Source of the DNA: Flavobacterium commune
Lineage (GTDB): Bacteria; Bacteroidota; Bacteroidia; Flavobacteriales; Flavobacteriaceae
Length of the DNA stretch: 64,000 bases
Assembly (NCBI RefSeq): GCF_001857965.1
Contig: NZ_CP017774.1
Location: forward strand, 3,100,001 to 3,164,000
Direction: 5' to 3'
Under the pieces are notes generated by a model that worked only from the letters and a program-made list of their open reading frames with translations, was not told where the DNA came from and searched no databases. The position numbers and the translations under genes were made by a program. Positions 42,090 to 52,337 of this stretch are shown here, in pieces. Each line of letters opens with the position of its first letter. Position 1 is the stretch's first letter.

Positions 42090-45000
42090 TTATTTAATCC
42101 ATTTAGCGAGTGTTTTTTCGACGACTCCTTTTACAATTGGTTTCGAAATATAGTCATTCATATCTATTTCGAGGCATTTACTTTTTTCTTCTTTTTCGGC
42201 TCCGGCGGTTATGGCAATAATAGGAACATTTTTTCCTGATGTAAGTTTTCTAATTTCTTCGGTGGCTTCATAACCATTCATTATTGGCATTTGAATATCC
42301 ATAAAAATAATGTCGGGTAAAATGGTTTCAAATTGTGTGATTGCCTCAAGACCATTTGCTGCTTCAAAAATTTTAGCTTCGGGAATGGTATTTTTGATAA
42401 TGGTTTTTAATAAAAGCATGTTGATTTTATTGTCTTCAACAAGCAGAATTTTAGCATCTTTAAAGATAGGATTTTCTTTGAAAAAATTGAAATTTTCGAC
42501 ATTAACAGTTAATTGTTCGGCTGTTTTTATTTCTAATTTTTGATTGTTTGTTTTTAAATCCAAATCAAAATAAAAACAACTTCCTTTTCCTATTTCACTT
42601 TTTAATTTTAGGCGACTATCCATTAAGTTCAATAGTTTGTTTGAAATAGTCAATCCTAAACCTGTACCTCCAAATTTTTTGGTTGTTGAGCTATCTTCCT
42701 GTGAGAAGGCTTTGAATATTTTTTTCTGATTTTGTTCTAAAATTCCTATTCCTGTATCAATAACTGCAAAGCGAATTTTAGTTTGGTTATCGTTTATTTT
42801 TTCTTCTACACTGATGTCTAATTTTACAGAGCCTTTTTCGGTAAACTTTACAGCATTAGACAGTAAATTCATTAATACTTGTTTGACTCTAACGATGTCT
42901 ATCCAGAAATAATCAGGAACATCCTGTGCAATATTTAATTCTAATTTTAGTTTTTTCTGATTTGCTTCAAATTGAATCAGGTCGATAACCTGAGTTAGTA
43001 ATTCTTTTATTTTCTGTTTTTCAATGTGTAATTCCAGTTTACCGGCTTCTATTTTTGAAAAATCCAATATATCATTGACAATTTCCAGCAAGGTAAGTGC
43101 CGATTGATTGACTGTAATCATGTGTTTTTCCTGAATATGATCCAGTTTTGTTTTCATCAGTAGATCGGTAAAACCGATGATTCCATTGAGAGGCGTTCTG
43201 ATTTCATGACTCATATTAGCTAAAAATTCCGATTTGGCTTTATTAGCTGTTTCGGCATATTCTTTAGCTTTAATTGCTTTTTCGGCTTCTTTTCGTTTGC
43301 TGATATCGAGCATGATGCCTTCGATATATTTAATTTCACCGTTTTTAACAACAGTATCTACAAATTCATCTACCCAGACAATCTCGCCTTTACTGTTGAT
43401 GATGCGATAGGTTAAATGAAAAGCTTCCAGTTTTGCTAGTTTGGTGCTTGATTTTAAAAGTGTTTTTTCTAAATCGTCGGGATGGATTAAATTTTTATAA
43501 ATGATTCTTTTTTCAAGAAAATCTTCTTTAGGATAACCTGTTAGTTTTTCAATTTCGTCGTTTAGATAGATCTTAGTATAATCCTCATCATTTTCAGATA
43601 AATAGACCGTTCCCGGAATATTATTGGCTAATAATCTAAATTTTTCTTCGCTTTCATTAATAGTAATTTCATTTTCAATTCTTTCTATCGAAGATCCAAT
43701 ATTCATTGTTAAAGTTTGCAAAATTTGAACTTCGTCTTCAGCCCAAACGCGATCTTCATTCAAATCATTCAATCCCAGTACACCATGTAATTTGTTTTTA
43801 ACAAAAACCGGAAACAACATTAAGGAAACTGCGTCTAATGCTTGTAGTTTTTGTTTTAATCCGGGGTTTTCTATTGCTGAAGTAACAACATGATAGGCTC
43901 TGTTTTCGATGATATTAGGATTGAAACCACCAAAAAAAGCATAGGGTAAATTTTGATAAGCGGGATTTGTTTCGTTCAAAAAATCGTTACCGCTTGTCCA
44001 ACGGTATTTTTGGCTAATGGTTTGATTTTCGTAGTTGTGCTGGTAGTAAAAACTGCGATAGGATTTGGTTGATTTTCCAATGATAATAAGTAAATCGGTA
44101 AAAATAGCATCGATGTTTTTAACCTTCAGGAATCGTTCGGTACATAAATTCATTGCCGAAAGCAAATCACTTTTGTAAGTCAGTTTTTGTTCTACTTCGA
44201 GTCTTCTTTTTGATTCAAATGCTATGGTGATACTATCGGCAATGGCTCTGGCAAAATTAATATCTTCATTATCCCATTGTTTGATAGCATCGGTCACTTC
44301 GATACATAAAATACCGATTAGTTCTCCGTTGATAAAAACCGGAGTGTCTATCATCGAATAAATATCGTTTTTTTTCAGATAATTAGCATACAATTCTTTT
44401 GTTAACGGATTGGTGCTAACATCTGTTGCCACTAATGGAGTTTTGTTTTCGATGGAATTAAAATATTTAGGAAAATCCTTTTTTAATAATTCGCCACCAT
44501 TAGCAAATTCATTTGATTTTAAATCATAAAATTGAAGGCATTTGATTTTGTCGTCTAAATATTCCCAATAGCTAATTCGGTTGGCTTCGATAGTTTTTGC
44601 GGTATTTTCGAGTATTAGTCTTAATTTGCTTTCTAAGGTTTCTTCGGTTGAATAACTCTTAGCAGTAAATTGTTTTAAATTCTCGTTGTATTTTTTATTT
44701 TTTTCTTCTCTTTTTTGTTTTTCAATATCGATGTTTTTGATAAAAGTAATATCCCGGGCAATACTTGAATAACCTTTAATTTTTCCTAAATCATCCTGAC
44801 TAATCATGAGTTTTTGAGCAATCCATACCGTTTCTTCGTTTTTTCTTAAAACAGGGATTTCCAGTACAGGAAATTCAGTGTTACTCTCTGGCTGGTTCTT
44901 GTAAAAAGTGTCAATGAGACTAAGATAATCTTTGCGAATAAAGCGAGAATAAGGCTCGTTTATTACTTCGTTTTCTTCGTATCCTAAGGTTTTTAAAGTA

Positions 45001-46181
45001 TAATTGTTGGCAAAAACAATTTTGCCTTCAAGATCAATTTCATAAATAAAATCGGGTGCATTTTCGACTAAATTTTTATATTGATTTTGAATATGAATTT
45101 CATTGGTAATATCCTGACCAATTCCTATAATTAAATCGTCAGAGAATTGCTTGTTTTTCCATTGGATGAATTTGTATTGTCCGTTTTTGCATTTTAATTT
45201 CCTAACAAAAACTTTATCGTTTATTTGACTCTCAAAAGATTCTTTGGAAGTTATTTCGGGATTATCGGTTAAGTTATAATAACCATAACCCATAATTTCC
45301 TTAACGCTGTACCCCAATACAGATGCTACATTTTCGCTGCAAAAAACAATTTCGTTTTTTCTGTTTTTTGCCATCGTTAGCGAATTTCCTTTATTTATAA
45401 TTTGGTTGTTGAATTGAAATTTTTCGTTCACATCCTGAATTGACATGTGGCGAATAAAATTGATACAAACTACAACTAAGGTATAATTGAAAACAACTGT
45501 AATGTTGTCCAGAGGTGCCAGATTTAGTATTGAAATACCAATGAGATAGCTAAAGGTAAATAATACAAAAAGGACGTATAGTTTTAAGGGTTTTAAGATG
45601 TTGTATGAGAAAAAAACAAATAGTAAAAAACTTATAAACGGAATATTATCGTTACTTGAGTAGATTAAATTAGAAGCAACTTTAAGAAATCCAAGAAAGA
45701 AAACGATACGGAATATCTTTTTTATGTTGCGGAATATGAACTCAAATTGGGTACTTAAATAAGCAATAGTCATTAATAATAATGAGATGCTTACATTAGT
45801 AATCAGCATACTTTTAGGTCTTAATTTAAAAAACTCAAAGGTTAGTTCTAATATTAAAACGATTAGTCCTAAAAACAGGAAGTGAAGTTGGCATTCTTTG
45901 TTTTCAGCATTTTGAGGCGTAAAATCTTTTATGAATTTATTTCCTAAGGCATATTTAATTTTATGAAACTTATAAATCAATAAAAAAATGATAAAAAATA
46001 TAAACGGAACCACTGTTCGGTATAGATTTTTATCAATGGGCAATTGATTCATTATGTCAAACATTCTAATTGTTGATAAATTTTTACTAAGACTTAAAGC
46101 AATACTTTCTGTAAGCTGATTGAATAAAAAAGTATAGTATTGTATCATATTTGAACAATTAAAATCGTAATGTTTTAACAA
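42090..46181 (-). CDS. Hybrid sensor histidine kinase, multi-PAS/GAF with receiver
   Basis: A 1363-residue membrane sensor kinase. Order: about seven hydrophobic segments (residues about 55-245), PAS (about 255-355), PAS (about 365-480), GAF (about 515-670), GAF (about 690-835), PAS (about 850-965), HisKA with the phosphate-accepting His near 992 in [10 protein letters not shown], HATPase with [16 protein letters not shown] and GGTGLGL, and a C-terminal receiver (1242-1363) with Asp near 1295 in IIFMDIQMP. There is no periplasmic sensor domain; the membrane part itself may sense. No separate DNA-binding regulator is adjacent, so the output partner is unknown. Several later ATGs (such as residue 12 or 40) could be the true start. 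Confidence 0.92.
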   Translation of the reverse strand: MLKHYDFNCSNMIQYYTFLFNQLTESIALSLSKNLSTIRMFDIMNQLPIDKNLYRTVVPFIFFIIFLLIYKFHKIKYALGNKFIKDFTPQNAENKECQLHFLFLGLIVLILELTFEFFKLRPKSMLITNVSISLLLMTIAYLSTQFEFIFRNIKKIFRIVFFLGFLKVASNLIYSSNDNIPFISFLLFVFFSYNILKPLKLYVLFVLFTFSYLIGISILNLAPLDNITVVFNYTLVVVCINFIRHMSIQDVNEKFQFNNQIINKGNSLTMAKNRKNEIVFCSENVASVLGYSVKEIMGYGYYNLTDNPEITSKESFESQINDKVFVRKLKCKNGQYKFIQWKNKQFSDDLIIGIGQDITNEIHIQNQYKNLVENAPDFIYEIDLEGKIVFANNYTLKTLGYEENEVINEPYSRFIRKDYLSLIDTFYKNQPESNTEFPVLEIPVLRKNEETVWIAQKLMISQDDLGKIKGYSSIARDITFIKNIDIEKQKREEKNKKYNENLKQFTAKSYSTEETLESKLRLILENTAKTIEANRISYWEYLDDKIKCLQFYDLKSNEFANGGELLKKDFPKYFNSIENKTPLVATDVSTNPLTKELYANYLKKNDIYSMIDTPVFINGELIGILCIEVTDAIKQWDNEDINFARAIADSITIAFESKRRLEVEQKLTYKSDLLSAMNLCTERFLKVKNIDAIFTDLLIIIGKSTKSYRSFYYQHNYENQTISQKYRWTSGNDFLNETNPAYQNLPYAFFGGFNPNIIENRAYHVVTSAIENPGLKQKLQALDAVSLMLFPVFVKNKLHGVLGLNDLNEDRVWAEDEVQILQTLTMNIGSSIERIENEITINESEEKFRLLANNIPGTVYLSENDEDYTKIYLNDEIEKLTGYPKEDFLEKRIIYKNLIHPDDLEKTLLKSSTKLAKLEAFHLTYRIINSKGEIVWVDEFVDTVVKNGEIKYIEGIMLDISKRKEAEKAIKAKEYAETANKAKSEFLANMSHEIRTPLNGIIGFTDLLMKTKLDHIQEKHMITVNQSALTLLEIVNDILDFSKIEAGKLELHIEKQKIKELLTQVIDLIQFEANQKKLKLELNIAQDVPDYFWIDIVRVKQVLMNLLSNAVKFTEKGSVKLDISVEEKINDNQTKIRFAVIDTGIGILEQNQKKIFKAFSQEDSSTTKKFGGTGLGLTISNKLLNLMDSRLKLKSEIGKGSCFYFDLDLKTNNQKLEIKTAEQLTVNVENFNFFKENPIFKDAKILLVEDNKINMLLLKTIIKNTIPEAKIFEAANGLEAITQFETILPDIIFMDIQMPIMNGYEATEEIRKLTSGKNVPIIAITAGAEKEEKSKCLEIDMNDYISKPIVKGVVEKTLAKWIK

Positions 46182-46264
46182 ATAGTTATGGAAATTTTGC
46201 TAAAAATAACAATAATAAAAAGATAAAGTACCGCTTTTATTGAAAAAGATTGAGAGAAAGTTTT

Positions 46265-47020
46265 TTATTCTTCAAATCCGATAATGCAGCTGTAAATAGC
46301 ATAATACATGGAGTACATAAAAGGCAGGGTGAAGAAAAATCCAATGAAGAAAAAGAAAATTCCGGTCAGGATAGCCAAATAAACAATAACCATTAAAGCA
46401 AATAACAGTAGTGGTTGTTTTAAAACCAAATTAACACTTGTTGTTATGGCTTCTATAGCGTTGAATTTACTGAAAATAATTAACGGAATTGTAAGTAGGT
46501 TTAGCACTGAAACAGTTAAAGAAGCGATGAATCCTAACATAGGAATCCCGGTTGCATCAAGAATCGAAGAAAAACCCATGCTTAGAATTGAGATGATTAA
46601 AGTGGCTAAAAAAAGCTCTTTGAAATAAGAAAAACGATAGAATTCAAAAACATCAGCTACATGAAATTCCTCATCTATTTGAGCAAAATGCGCCATCTTA
46701 ATCAGTCCTGCAAAAAAGGGACTAATAAAACAACTCAACAAAGTAGCACCACCTATGTAAGTTAGTAAAAAATCATCGGATAGTTTTTTTGAATCTAAGT
46801 TTTCAGGGGTTATTAATTGCTGAAAATTATCCAATCCGTAGGTAAATGCAATAATAATCAGGGCAGCAATTATAAAAAAGACTGAGAAAACCAAAATTAA
46901 TAAACCGGCATACAGTGCAATTTTTTTATAATTTTCAAAAGCAAGATTAAAAACAGTTTCAAATTCTAAGGAATAACCATTGTTTTTTAAGTTTTGAATG
47001 CGGTCTTTATTTGATTTCAT
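46265..47020 (-). CDS. Multi-pass membrane protein, unknown function
   Basis: A 251-residue protein with about six membrane helices, starting after a soluble head (MKSNKDRIQNLKNNGYSLEF). The internal blocks FAGLIKMAHFAQ and LNLLTIPLIIFSKFNAIEAITTSV resemble DUF975-like or 'glycerophosphoryl diester phosphodiesterase membrane' type proteins, but I am not confident of a family. It lies 74 bases downstream of rluA and 84 bases upstream of the kinase gene on the same strand. Confidence 0.75.
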   Translation of the reverse strand: MKSNKDRIQNLKNNGYSLEFETVFNLAFENYKKIALYAGLLILVFSVFFIIAALIIIAFTYGLDNFQQLITPENLDSKKLSDDFLLTYIGGATLLSCFISPFFAGLIKMAHFAQIDEEFHVADVFEFYRFSYFKELFLATLIISILSMGFSSILDATGIPMLGFIASLTVSVLNLLTIPLIIFSKFNAIEAITTSVNLVLKQPLLLFALMVIVYLAILTGIFFFFIGFFFTLPFMYSMYYAIYSCIIGFEE

Positions 47021-47094
47021 AGTTGTTCTAATGCCAATAATTAAGCTATAAAGCTACGGTTTTTTATTTTTTTGAAACGGAATTACAGTACAAT

Positions 47095-47784
47095 TTATAC
47101 TGCGTTCCAAATAACGTCATTTGGAACAGCTGCAACAATAGTAAGTGTTTCTTTGGAAACTGGATGTACAAAAACTAATTTTCGCGCATGTAGATGAATA
47201 CCTCCATCGGGATTACTGCGATCAAAACCGTATTTTAAATCGCCTTTTATAGGACTTCCTATTGCGGCTAATTGGGCTCTGATTTGGTGATGTCTTCCTG
47301 TGTGTAAATTGATTTCCAATGCAAAATAATTGTTGAGTTCTTTGATTACTCGGTAATCTAAACTCGCCATTTTGCTATCGGGAACTTCTTTAATATGTGC
47401 CTTAGAAGTATTGTTTTTTTCGTTTCTTTTGATGTAATGAAGTAGTTTCGCTTCGTTTTGCGAAGGCTTATTTTTTACAACCGCCCAATAAGTTTTTTGA
47501 GTTTCTCTGTTTTTAAATAAATCATTCAATCGGGTTAAAGCCTTGCTGGTTCTGGCAAAAACCACAATTCCGGTTGTGGGACGATCCAAACGATGCACCA
47601 CACCAAGGAAAACCTCGCCGGGTTTGTTGTATTTGTCTTTAATGTATTCTTTTACAACTTCGCTTAGTGGTTTATCGCCTGTTTTATCGCCCTGAACAAT
47701 ATCACCCACACGTTTATTGACAACAATAATATGATTGTCTTCATGCAAAACCTGAAGGTTGTTTTTAGTAGAAAGCTCTTTCAT
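47095..47784 (-). CDS. RluA-family pseudouridine synthase
   Basis: A 229-residue RNA-modifying enzyme. The catalytic motif HRLDRPTTGIVVFA contains the active-site Asp, LHEDNHIIVVNKRVGDIVQ is the N-terminal family block, and HQIRAQLAAIGSPIKGDLKYG is also typical. It converts uridine to pseudouridine in rRNA or tRNA. The S4 domain found in RluC/RluD is absent, as in RluA itself. It follows the GT39 gene by 9 bases and is probably the last gene in the panB run. Confidence 0.93.
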   Translation of the reverse strand: MKELSTKNNLQVLHEDNHIIVVNKRVGDIVQGDKTGDKPLSEVVKEYIKDKYNKPGEVFLGVVHRLDRPTTGIVVFARTSKALTRLNDLFKNRETQKTYWAVVKNKPSQNEAKLLHYIKRNEKNNTSKAHIKEVPDSKMASLDYRVIKELNNYFALEINLHTGRHHQIRAQLAAIGSPIKGDLKYGFDRSNPDGGIHLHARKLVFVHPVSKETLTIVAAVPNDVIWNAV

Positions 47785-47793
47785 TAATCCGGT

Positions 47794-49218
47794 TTATTTA
47801 GATATAAAAATAGCAGTTTTGTAATTTTCATCTTTTAAAATCATTTTACTTAGCTGTTTTTCCGGAATACTATGTTGCGCTTTTTTTAATGTTACTAAGA
47901 AAAACTTAGGATGAATTTTAGAAACCGAGTCTAATTCTTGTTCGTTTTTAACCAATTGCGCTTTTCCATTCGAATAAAATTGTCCGGAATAATTTTTTTC
48001 ATGCCAATAATACAAAGGAATATTTTGATTTTGAATGTCTAAACGCTCCAGCATGTACTTATCGGAGTTCATTTTGTAATCTAAATTTCCAGTTGCTACA
48101 AAACCAAAGTAAAACACAAAAATTACTACCGGGAAAAATAATCCTAGACGGAAAAGCACTTTTTTACTTTTGAAATCTTCCCAATAATGAACCATTAATA
48201 ACATAATTGGTACCGTTACAGGCAACATATAAGTATGTAAAATATTTTTGGACATAGTAAAGAAAACAGGTGTCCATAGCAACCAAAGTACTAAAAAGCT
48301 GATCCAGCTATTGTGAAGAATATTTTTTCTGTTTTTCCAAAGTTTGTAAAACACAATTTGTACCCATGGAAATCCAAATGCGAGCATAAATGCCCAAATC
48401 ATCCCAATAGGCTGTGTTTTAGGTTTTCCGTACAAATCACCTTTCCAGCCTGATTCTACAAAGCGTTTGTAATGTTCGCCTACAATAAAATAATTTAAAA
48501 ATCCAGGCGATTGCTGTTCTGCAAAATAGTACCAGGGAATTGCAATGATTGCCGTGATAAGTATTCCAATAAAAATTGCAAATTTTGAAAAAAGCAATTT
48601 GAATCGATTCCAGTCCAAGCAACACCATACAAAAAGCGGAGGGAATGTCAATACCATAATTAGCGGTCCTTTGGCTAGAAATCCCAAACCTAATCCTATA
48701 AAAAAGAGGTAATTCCAATAGTTTCTTTTTTCGCTATTAATAGCTTTCCAAAACGAAACCATCATTAAGGTAACGCAAAATAATAAAGTGGTATCAGTAG
48801 AAACTACTCCGGTATGAATTAAAAATTCGGGCATAGTCAATAAGATAAAGCCGGGAAGATAAAAAGAAGCTCCTTTTTTCTCTACTAATTTTCCACATAA
48901 AATAATAATCAGCACATTGATGAGTAAAGAAGGAAAACGAGCAGCAAATGCACTAACACCAAAGATGAGAAAACCAATTGCAGATGTCCAGGTTGATAAA
49001 GGTGGTTTAGCCCAAAAAGGAACACCATAATCGGTTTCGGGAACAATCCATTGATTCGTTTCCCACATAATTCGGGCAATTTCGGCATAACGAGCCTCTG
49101 TTTTGTCTAACAACGGAATACTTGCTGTGAGTAATAATCTAAAAAGGATTAGTACAATTACCGAAAAGAAAAGAATGTAATTATTCGATTTGAATTTCTC
49201 TAAGAACGTTTTCAACAT
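47794..49218 (-). CDS. ArnT-like GT39 glycosyltransferase
   Basis: A 474-residue integral membrane enzyme with about ten helices. DKTEARYAEIARIMWETNQW near residue 38 is the first-loop acidic motif of the ArnT/PMT family, where the Asp/Glu pair acts in catalysis, followed by PFWAKPPLSTW. These enzymes use a polyprenyl-phosphate sugar to glycosylate lipid A, proteins or other acceptors on the periplasmic side. The GT2 gene 11 bases upstream is of the type that makes polyprenyl-phosphate sugars, so the pair likely forms a donor-and-transfer system. The acceptor is unknown. Confidence 0.88.
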   Translation of the reverse strand: MLKTFLEKFKSNNYILFFSVIVLILFRLLLTASIPLLDKTEARYAEIARIMWETNQWIVPETDYGVPFWAKPPLSTWTSAIGFLIFGVSAFAARFPSLLINVLIIILCGKLVEKKGASFYLPGFILLTMPEFLIHTGVVSTDTTLLFCVTLMMVSFWKAINSEKRNYWNYLFFIGLGLGFLAKGPLIMVLTFPPLFVWCCLDWNRFKLLFSKFAIFIGILITAIIAIPWYYFAEQQSPGFLNYFIVGEHYKRFVESGWKGDLYGKPKTQPIGMIWAFMLAFGFPWVQIVFYKLWKNRKNILHNSWISFLVLWLLWTPVFFTMSKNILHTYMLPVTVPIMLLMVHYWEDFKSKKVLFRLGLFFPVVIFVFYFGFVATGNLDYKMNSDKYMLERLDIQNQNIPLYYWHEKNYSGQFYSNGKAQLVKNEQELDSVSKIHPKFFLVTLKKAQHSIPEKQLSKMILKDENYKTAIFISK

Positions 49219-49229
49219 ATCTTTGATTA

Positions 49230-49967
49230 TTATTTAGTGTATCTTTTTTTGATGTTGTATAGATCAAGCCACAGTTTGAAAAAATAAGTAGGCTTGACTT
49301 TTGAATTTCCTTTTTCAATCCAGGATTTAAGCGGGATTTCTTTCATTTTTTGCAGGGCATTTTCTTTTCCAAAATGATTGAGCATTCTAAAAAACAATTC
49401 CACATCAAAAAGCCATTTCGAAATGAATTCTTTTTCGAATAAAAGTGACGCAATTTCCTTTGTAAAAACTTTACAGCCACATTGAGTATCATATACTTTA
49501 ATATCTAAAATGTTTGAAATAAAGGTGGCAATAATTCGACCTATAAGAAATCGACTGTTTTCTCTTTCGATAGTCGAACCTATTTTTCGGATTCTAGAAC
49601 CAAAACAAAAAACAATATCATTTTCTAAATTGTTTTCAACAAGCATGAATTCCTCTAGCGTTGTAGCTAAATCGGCATCCAGATAACCAACATATTTAAA
49701 ATTGAAATTTTTTATGCAATATTGAACACCTTGTCTAACGGCTTCGGCTTTTCCCACATTTTTCTGTAATGGCAGCAACTCAATTTGCGTAGGGTGTTTT
49801 TGTTTTAATTGCTCTAAGATTGCAAGCGTATTATCAGTCGAACCATCATTTACAAAGCAAATTGTAGCTTCGGGATAATTTTCTAAGAAATGAGAATACT
49901 CATTAGAAATTGCATTTTCTTCGTTATAACAAGGAATAACTATAAAAGTATGTGGAGTTTGGAGCAT
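49230..49967 (-). CDS. GT2 polyprenyl-phosphate sugar synthase-like
   Basis: A 245-residue family 2 glycosyltransferase of the dolichyl-phosphate beta-glucosyltransferase type. Motifs: VIPCYNEENAI at the N-terminus, FVNDGSTDNTL, KNVGKAEAVRQGV, GYLDADLATTLEEF with the metal-binding DxD, and DTQCGCKVFTKE, which is the DPG/ALG5 mark. No membrane helix is evident, so it acts at the inner face of the membrane. It most likely charges undecaprenyl phosphate with a sugar for the GT39 enzyme next to it. It lies 51 bases after panB. Confidence 0.9.
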   Translation of the reverse strand: MLQTPHTFIVIPCYNEENAISNEYSHFLENYPEATICFVNDGSTDNTLAILEQLKQKHPTQIELLPLQKNVGKAEAVRQGVQYCIKNFNFKYVGYLDADLATTLEEFMLVENNLENDIVFCFGSRIRKIGSTIERENSRFLIGRIIATFISNILDIKVYDTQCGCKVFTKEIASLLFEKEFISKWLFDVELFFRMLNHFGKENALQKMKEIPLKSWIEKGNSKVKPTYFFKLWLDLYNIKKRYTK

Positions 49968-50018
49968 TTATCTTTTGTTGATTTATTAAAAAGGATATTT
50001 TTAAGACCTATGAAATCA

Positions 50019-50837
50019 CTAATATTGTTCTTTTTCGTTTGGAAAATCTTTCGATTTTACATCATCAACATATTGACTAATGGCAGAGGTCATTCCTTCG
50101 TAAAGATTCATATATCGGCGTAAGAATCTAGGACTGAATTCGTTGTTCATTCCCAGCATATCGTGTATAACCAATACCTGGCCATCAACGCCTGATCCGG
50201 CACCAATACCTATTACAGGAATAGAAATACTTTCGGCTATTTGTTGGGCTAATTTTGCCGGGATTTTTTCTAGAACTAAAGAGAAACAACCTAGTTTTTC
50301 TAATAATTTAGCATCTTCAATTAGTTTGAGTGCTTCTTGTTCTTCTTTAGCTCTTACGGTATAAGTTCCAAATTTATAAATAGATTGCGGTGTTAAACCT
50401 AAATGTCCCATTACAGGAATTCCTGCATTTAATATTTTTTTGATGGATTCTTTAATTTCTTTTCCTCCTTCTAATTTCACAGCATGACCACCGCTTTCTT
50501 TCATGATTCGAATGGCTGAGCGCAAGGCTTCTTTTGGATCCGATTGGTAGCTTCCAAAAGGCAAATCGACTACAACTAATGCTCTGTCGGCTCCTCTTAC
50601 TACCGAAGAAGCGTGATAAATCATTTGGTCTAAGGTAATAGGTAAAGTAGTTTCGTGTCCCGCCATCACATTAGAAGCTGAATCTCCCACCAATATTACA
50701 TCAATTCCGGCAGAATCTACAATTTTAGCCATTGTAAAATCGTATGCAGTTAACATGGAGATTTTTTCTCCTTGTGCTTTCATATCAATTAGAGACTTTG
50801 TTGTAATTTTTTTATAGTCTTTTTTTGCTGTGGACAT
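50019..50837 (-). CDS. panB: 3-Methyl-2-oxobutanoate hydroxymethyltransferase
   Basis: A 272-residue enzyme of pantothenate synthesis that transfers a hydroxymethyl group from methylene-tetrahydrofolate to ketoisovalerate to make ketopantoate. Motifs are [69 protein letters not shown] and [20 protein letters not shown], all highly conserved. A possible -7 box (TACTTTTG, 50865-50858 on the - strand) stands about 20 bases upstream of the start. The other pan genes are not in the window. Confidence 0.97.
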   Translation of the reverse strand: MSTAKKDYKKITTKSLIDMKAQGEKISMLTAYDFTMAKIVDSAGIDVILVGDSASNVMAGHETTLPITLDQMIYHASSVVRGADRALVVVDLPFGSYQSDPKEALRSAIRIMKESGGHAVKLEGGKEIKESIKKILNAGIPVMGHLGLTPQSIYKFGTYTVRAKEEQEALKLIEDAKLLEKLGCFSLVLEKIPAKLAQQIAESISIPVIGIGAGSGVDGQVLVIHDMLGMNNEFSPRFLRRYMNLYEGMTSAISQYVDDVKSKDFPNEKEQY

Positions 50838-50947
50838 AGTCGTAGTTTTTGGAACTGCAAAAGTAGTAAAACAATTTTGGATGAAATATAGAAAAAAGAA
50901 TTAGCTTACTATCTTATTCTTTTTTTGACAGTTTTAAGTTCTTTTTT

Positions 50948-52312
50948 TTAAAATTCCTCAACAACTTTTTTGTTTTCTAACCACGCTATCATGTTTATAA
51001 CAAGGTAGTTCCAGTTTTGAAAGCCTTTATTCAACATTGGTTCTCCTGATTCCGGTTCGTAATATTCATGTAAGGCTCCATTTTTTTGAAAATCATTTCC
51101 AAACAGACGAATTGTTTTTTTAGCCAATTCTGTTGCTTCTTTGGTATAGCCATATTTAACTAATCCTTTAAAAACCATATAGTTTGAAATTCCCCAAATA
51201 GGACCTCTCCAATTAGAAGGATTAGCGCTGGATCTTAAACTGTACATTTTTTCCATTTTAGAAAGAGTTCTTACACCGGCAGGAGCGTTGAAAGTTTTTG
51301 TATTCAAATAGTGTTCTTTAACAATACGATCGGCTTGTTCCGGAGTGGCAATACCTGACCAAAGTGCTAAAAAGCCACTCCAAACACCAATGCGCTGAAT
51401 TAAACCATCATAATCCCTTGGATAACCACTGTGAATGATAAAAGAACGTCCTAAAGTTTTATCTTCAACATTTGCAACCGGACGCAAGTTTAAATCTACG
51501 CTGTAAAAAAATCCATCTCTTTCGTCCCAACAATTATTTTGAAGAGCAGTTTTTAAATTTTCAGCATCCAAAGCGAATTCTTTAGCCACATTTGAAAGGT
51601 TTAATTGATTGGCCAGATAAACCATCGATTGAAGTTCTTTGTACATTAAACAGTTAAGGTATATAGAAGCCGAGCTTTTATTTGGTCGAAAAAAAGTGCT
51701 TGGATCATTATCGACTCCAATGGCTACATCGTTTTGCCAATAATAAAGACCTGTTGCTTTATTTTGATGGTGTGATTTATAATTATTGACAAATGCCTGA
51801 AGGTGATAGAATTTTTCCTTAATCCATGCAGCATTGCCGTTGTTGTTTTGGGTTATAAATGCAGCATGTTGCGCCAAAACAGGTTTGTGCATATTGACAT
51901 CATAGATGTTTTCCGGTTTGATATCACGTGGTTTTGAATCTTCCCAAATAACTATTGGCAAATAACCGTCCCAATCTCCATAATGTAAAAAATTAAGGAC
52001 ACAGCCTTGTTCGTATTTTAAAGCTTCTTGTTTGTCTTTTTCACTTCCAATATCCATTAGGATTTGTCGAAGTGCAATGTTACTTAACCAGGAATCCCAA
52101 TCCCACAATACATTATCATATTGATTGCTCCCGGGTGTTAGAAATGGATAAACTAATGAACCGCCACCTTTTCGGTACATGCCTTTGTAATCTTTATAGA
52201 TATTCGATTTAATTGTCGAAATATAAGATGTAATAGAATCTTTTTGTTGGGCATTTGTATAAAAAAAGCTCATTAATACTAGCAATACTATACAATTTGT
52301 TTTCTTTTTCAT
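50948..52312 (-). CDS. Secreted GH63-like (alpha/alpha)6-barrel glycoside hydrolase
   Basis: A 454-residue secreted protein. I start it at 52312 (MKKKTNCIVLLVLMSFFYTNA), which gives a clean signal peptide; the longer frame overlaps the previous gene. It fits the GH63/trehalase-like clan: DWDSWLSNIALRQ, NVLWDW, SNWRGPIWGISNYMVFKGL and NGALHEYYEPESGEP with the acidic residues typical of these inverting alpha-glycosidases. Bacterial members cleave various alpha-linked di- and oligosaccharides. It lies 25 bases after the esterase gene, with a shared transcript. The position next to GH28 and a CE7-like esterase points to pectin side chains, but that is inference. Confidence 0.83.
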   Translation of the reverse strand: MKKKTNCIVLLVLMSFFYTNAQQKDSITSYISTIKSNIYKDYKGMYRKGGGSLVYPFLTPGSNQYDNVLWDWDSWLSNIALRQILMDIGSEKDKQEALKYEQGCVLNFLHYGDWDGYLPIVIWEDSKPRDIKPENIYDVNMHKPVLAQHAAFITQNNNGNAAWIKEKFYHLQAFVNNYKSHHQNKATGLYYWQNDVAIGVDNDPSTFFRPNKSSASIYLNCLMYKELQSMVYLANQLNLSNVAKEFALDAENLKTALQNNCWDERDGFFYSVDLNLRPVANVEDKTLGRSFIIHSGYPRDYDGLIQRIGVWSGFLALWSGIATPEQADRIVKEHYLNTKTFNAPAGVRTLSKMEKMYSLRSSANPSNWRGPIWGISNYMVFKGLVKYGYTKEATELAKKTIRLFGNDFQKNGALHEYYEPESGEPMLNKGFQNWNYLVINMIAWLENKKVVEEF

Positions 52313-52337
52313 GATACTATTTTTAAGAAGGGTTTTG

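Noticed and set aside
42310..42543. 77-codon + strand ORF in the hybrid kinase gene
   Set aside because: Antisense to the conserved receiver domain; no motif or promoter.
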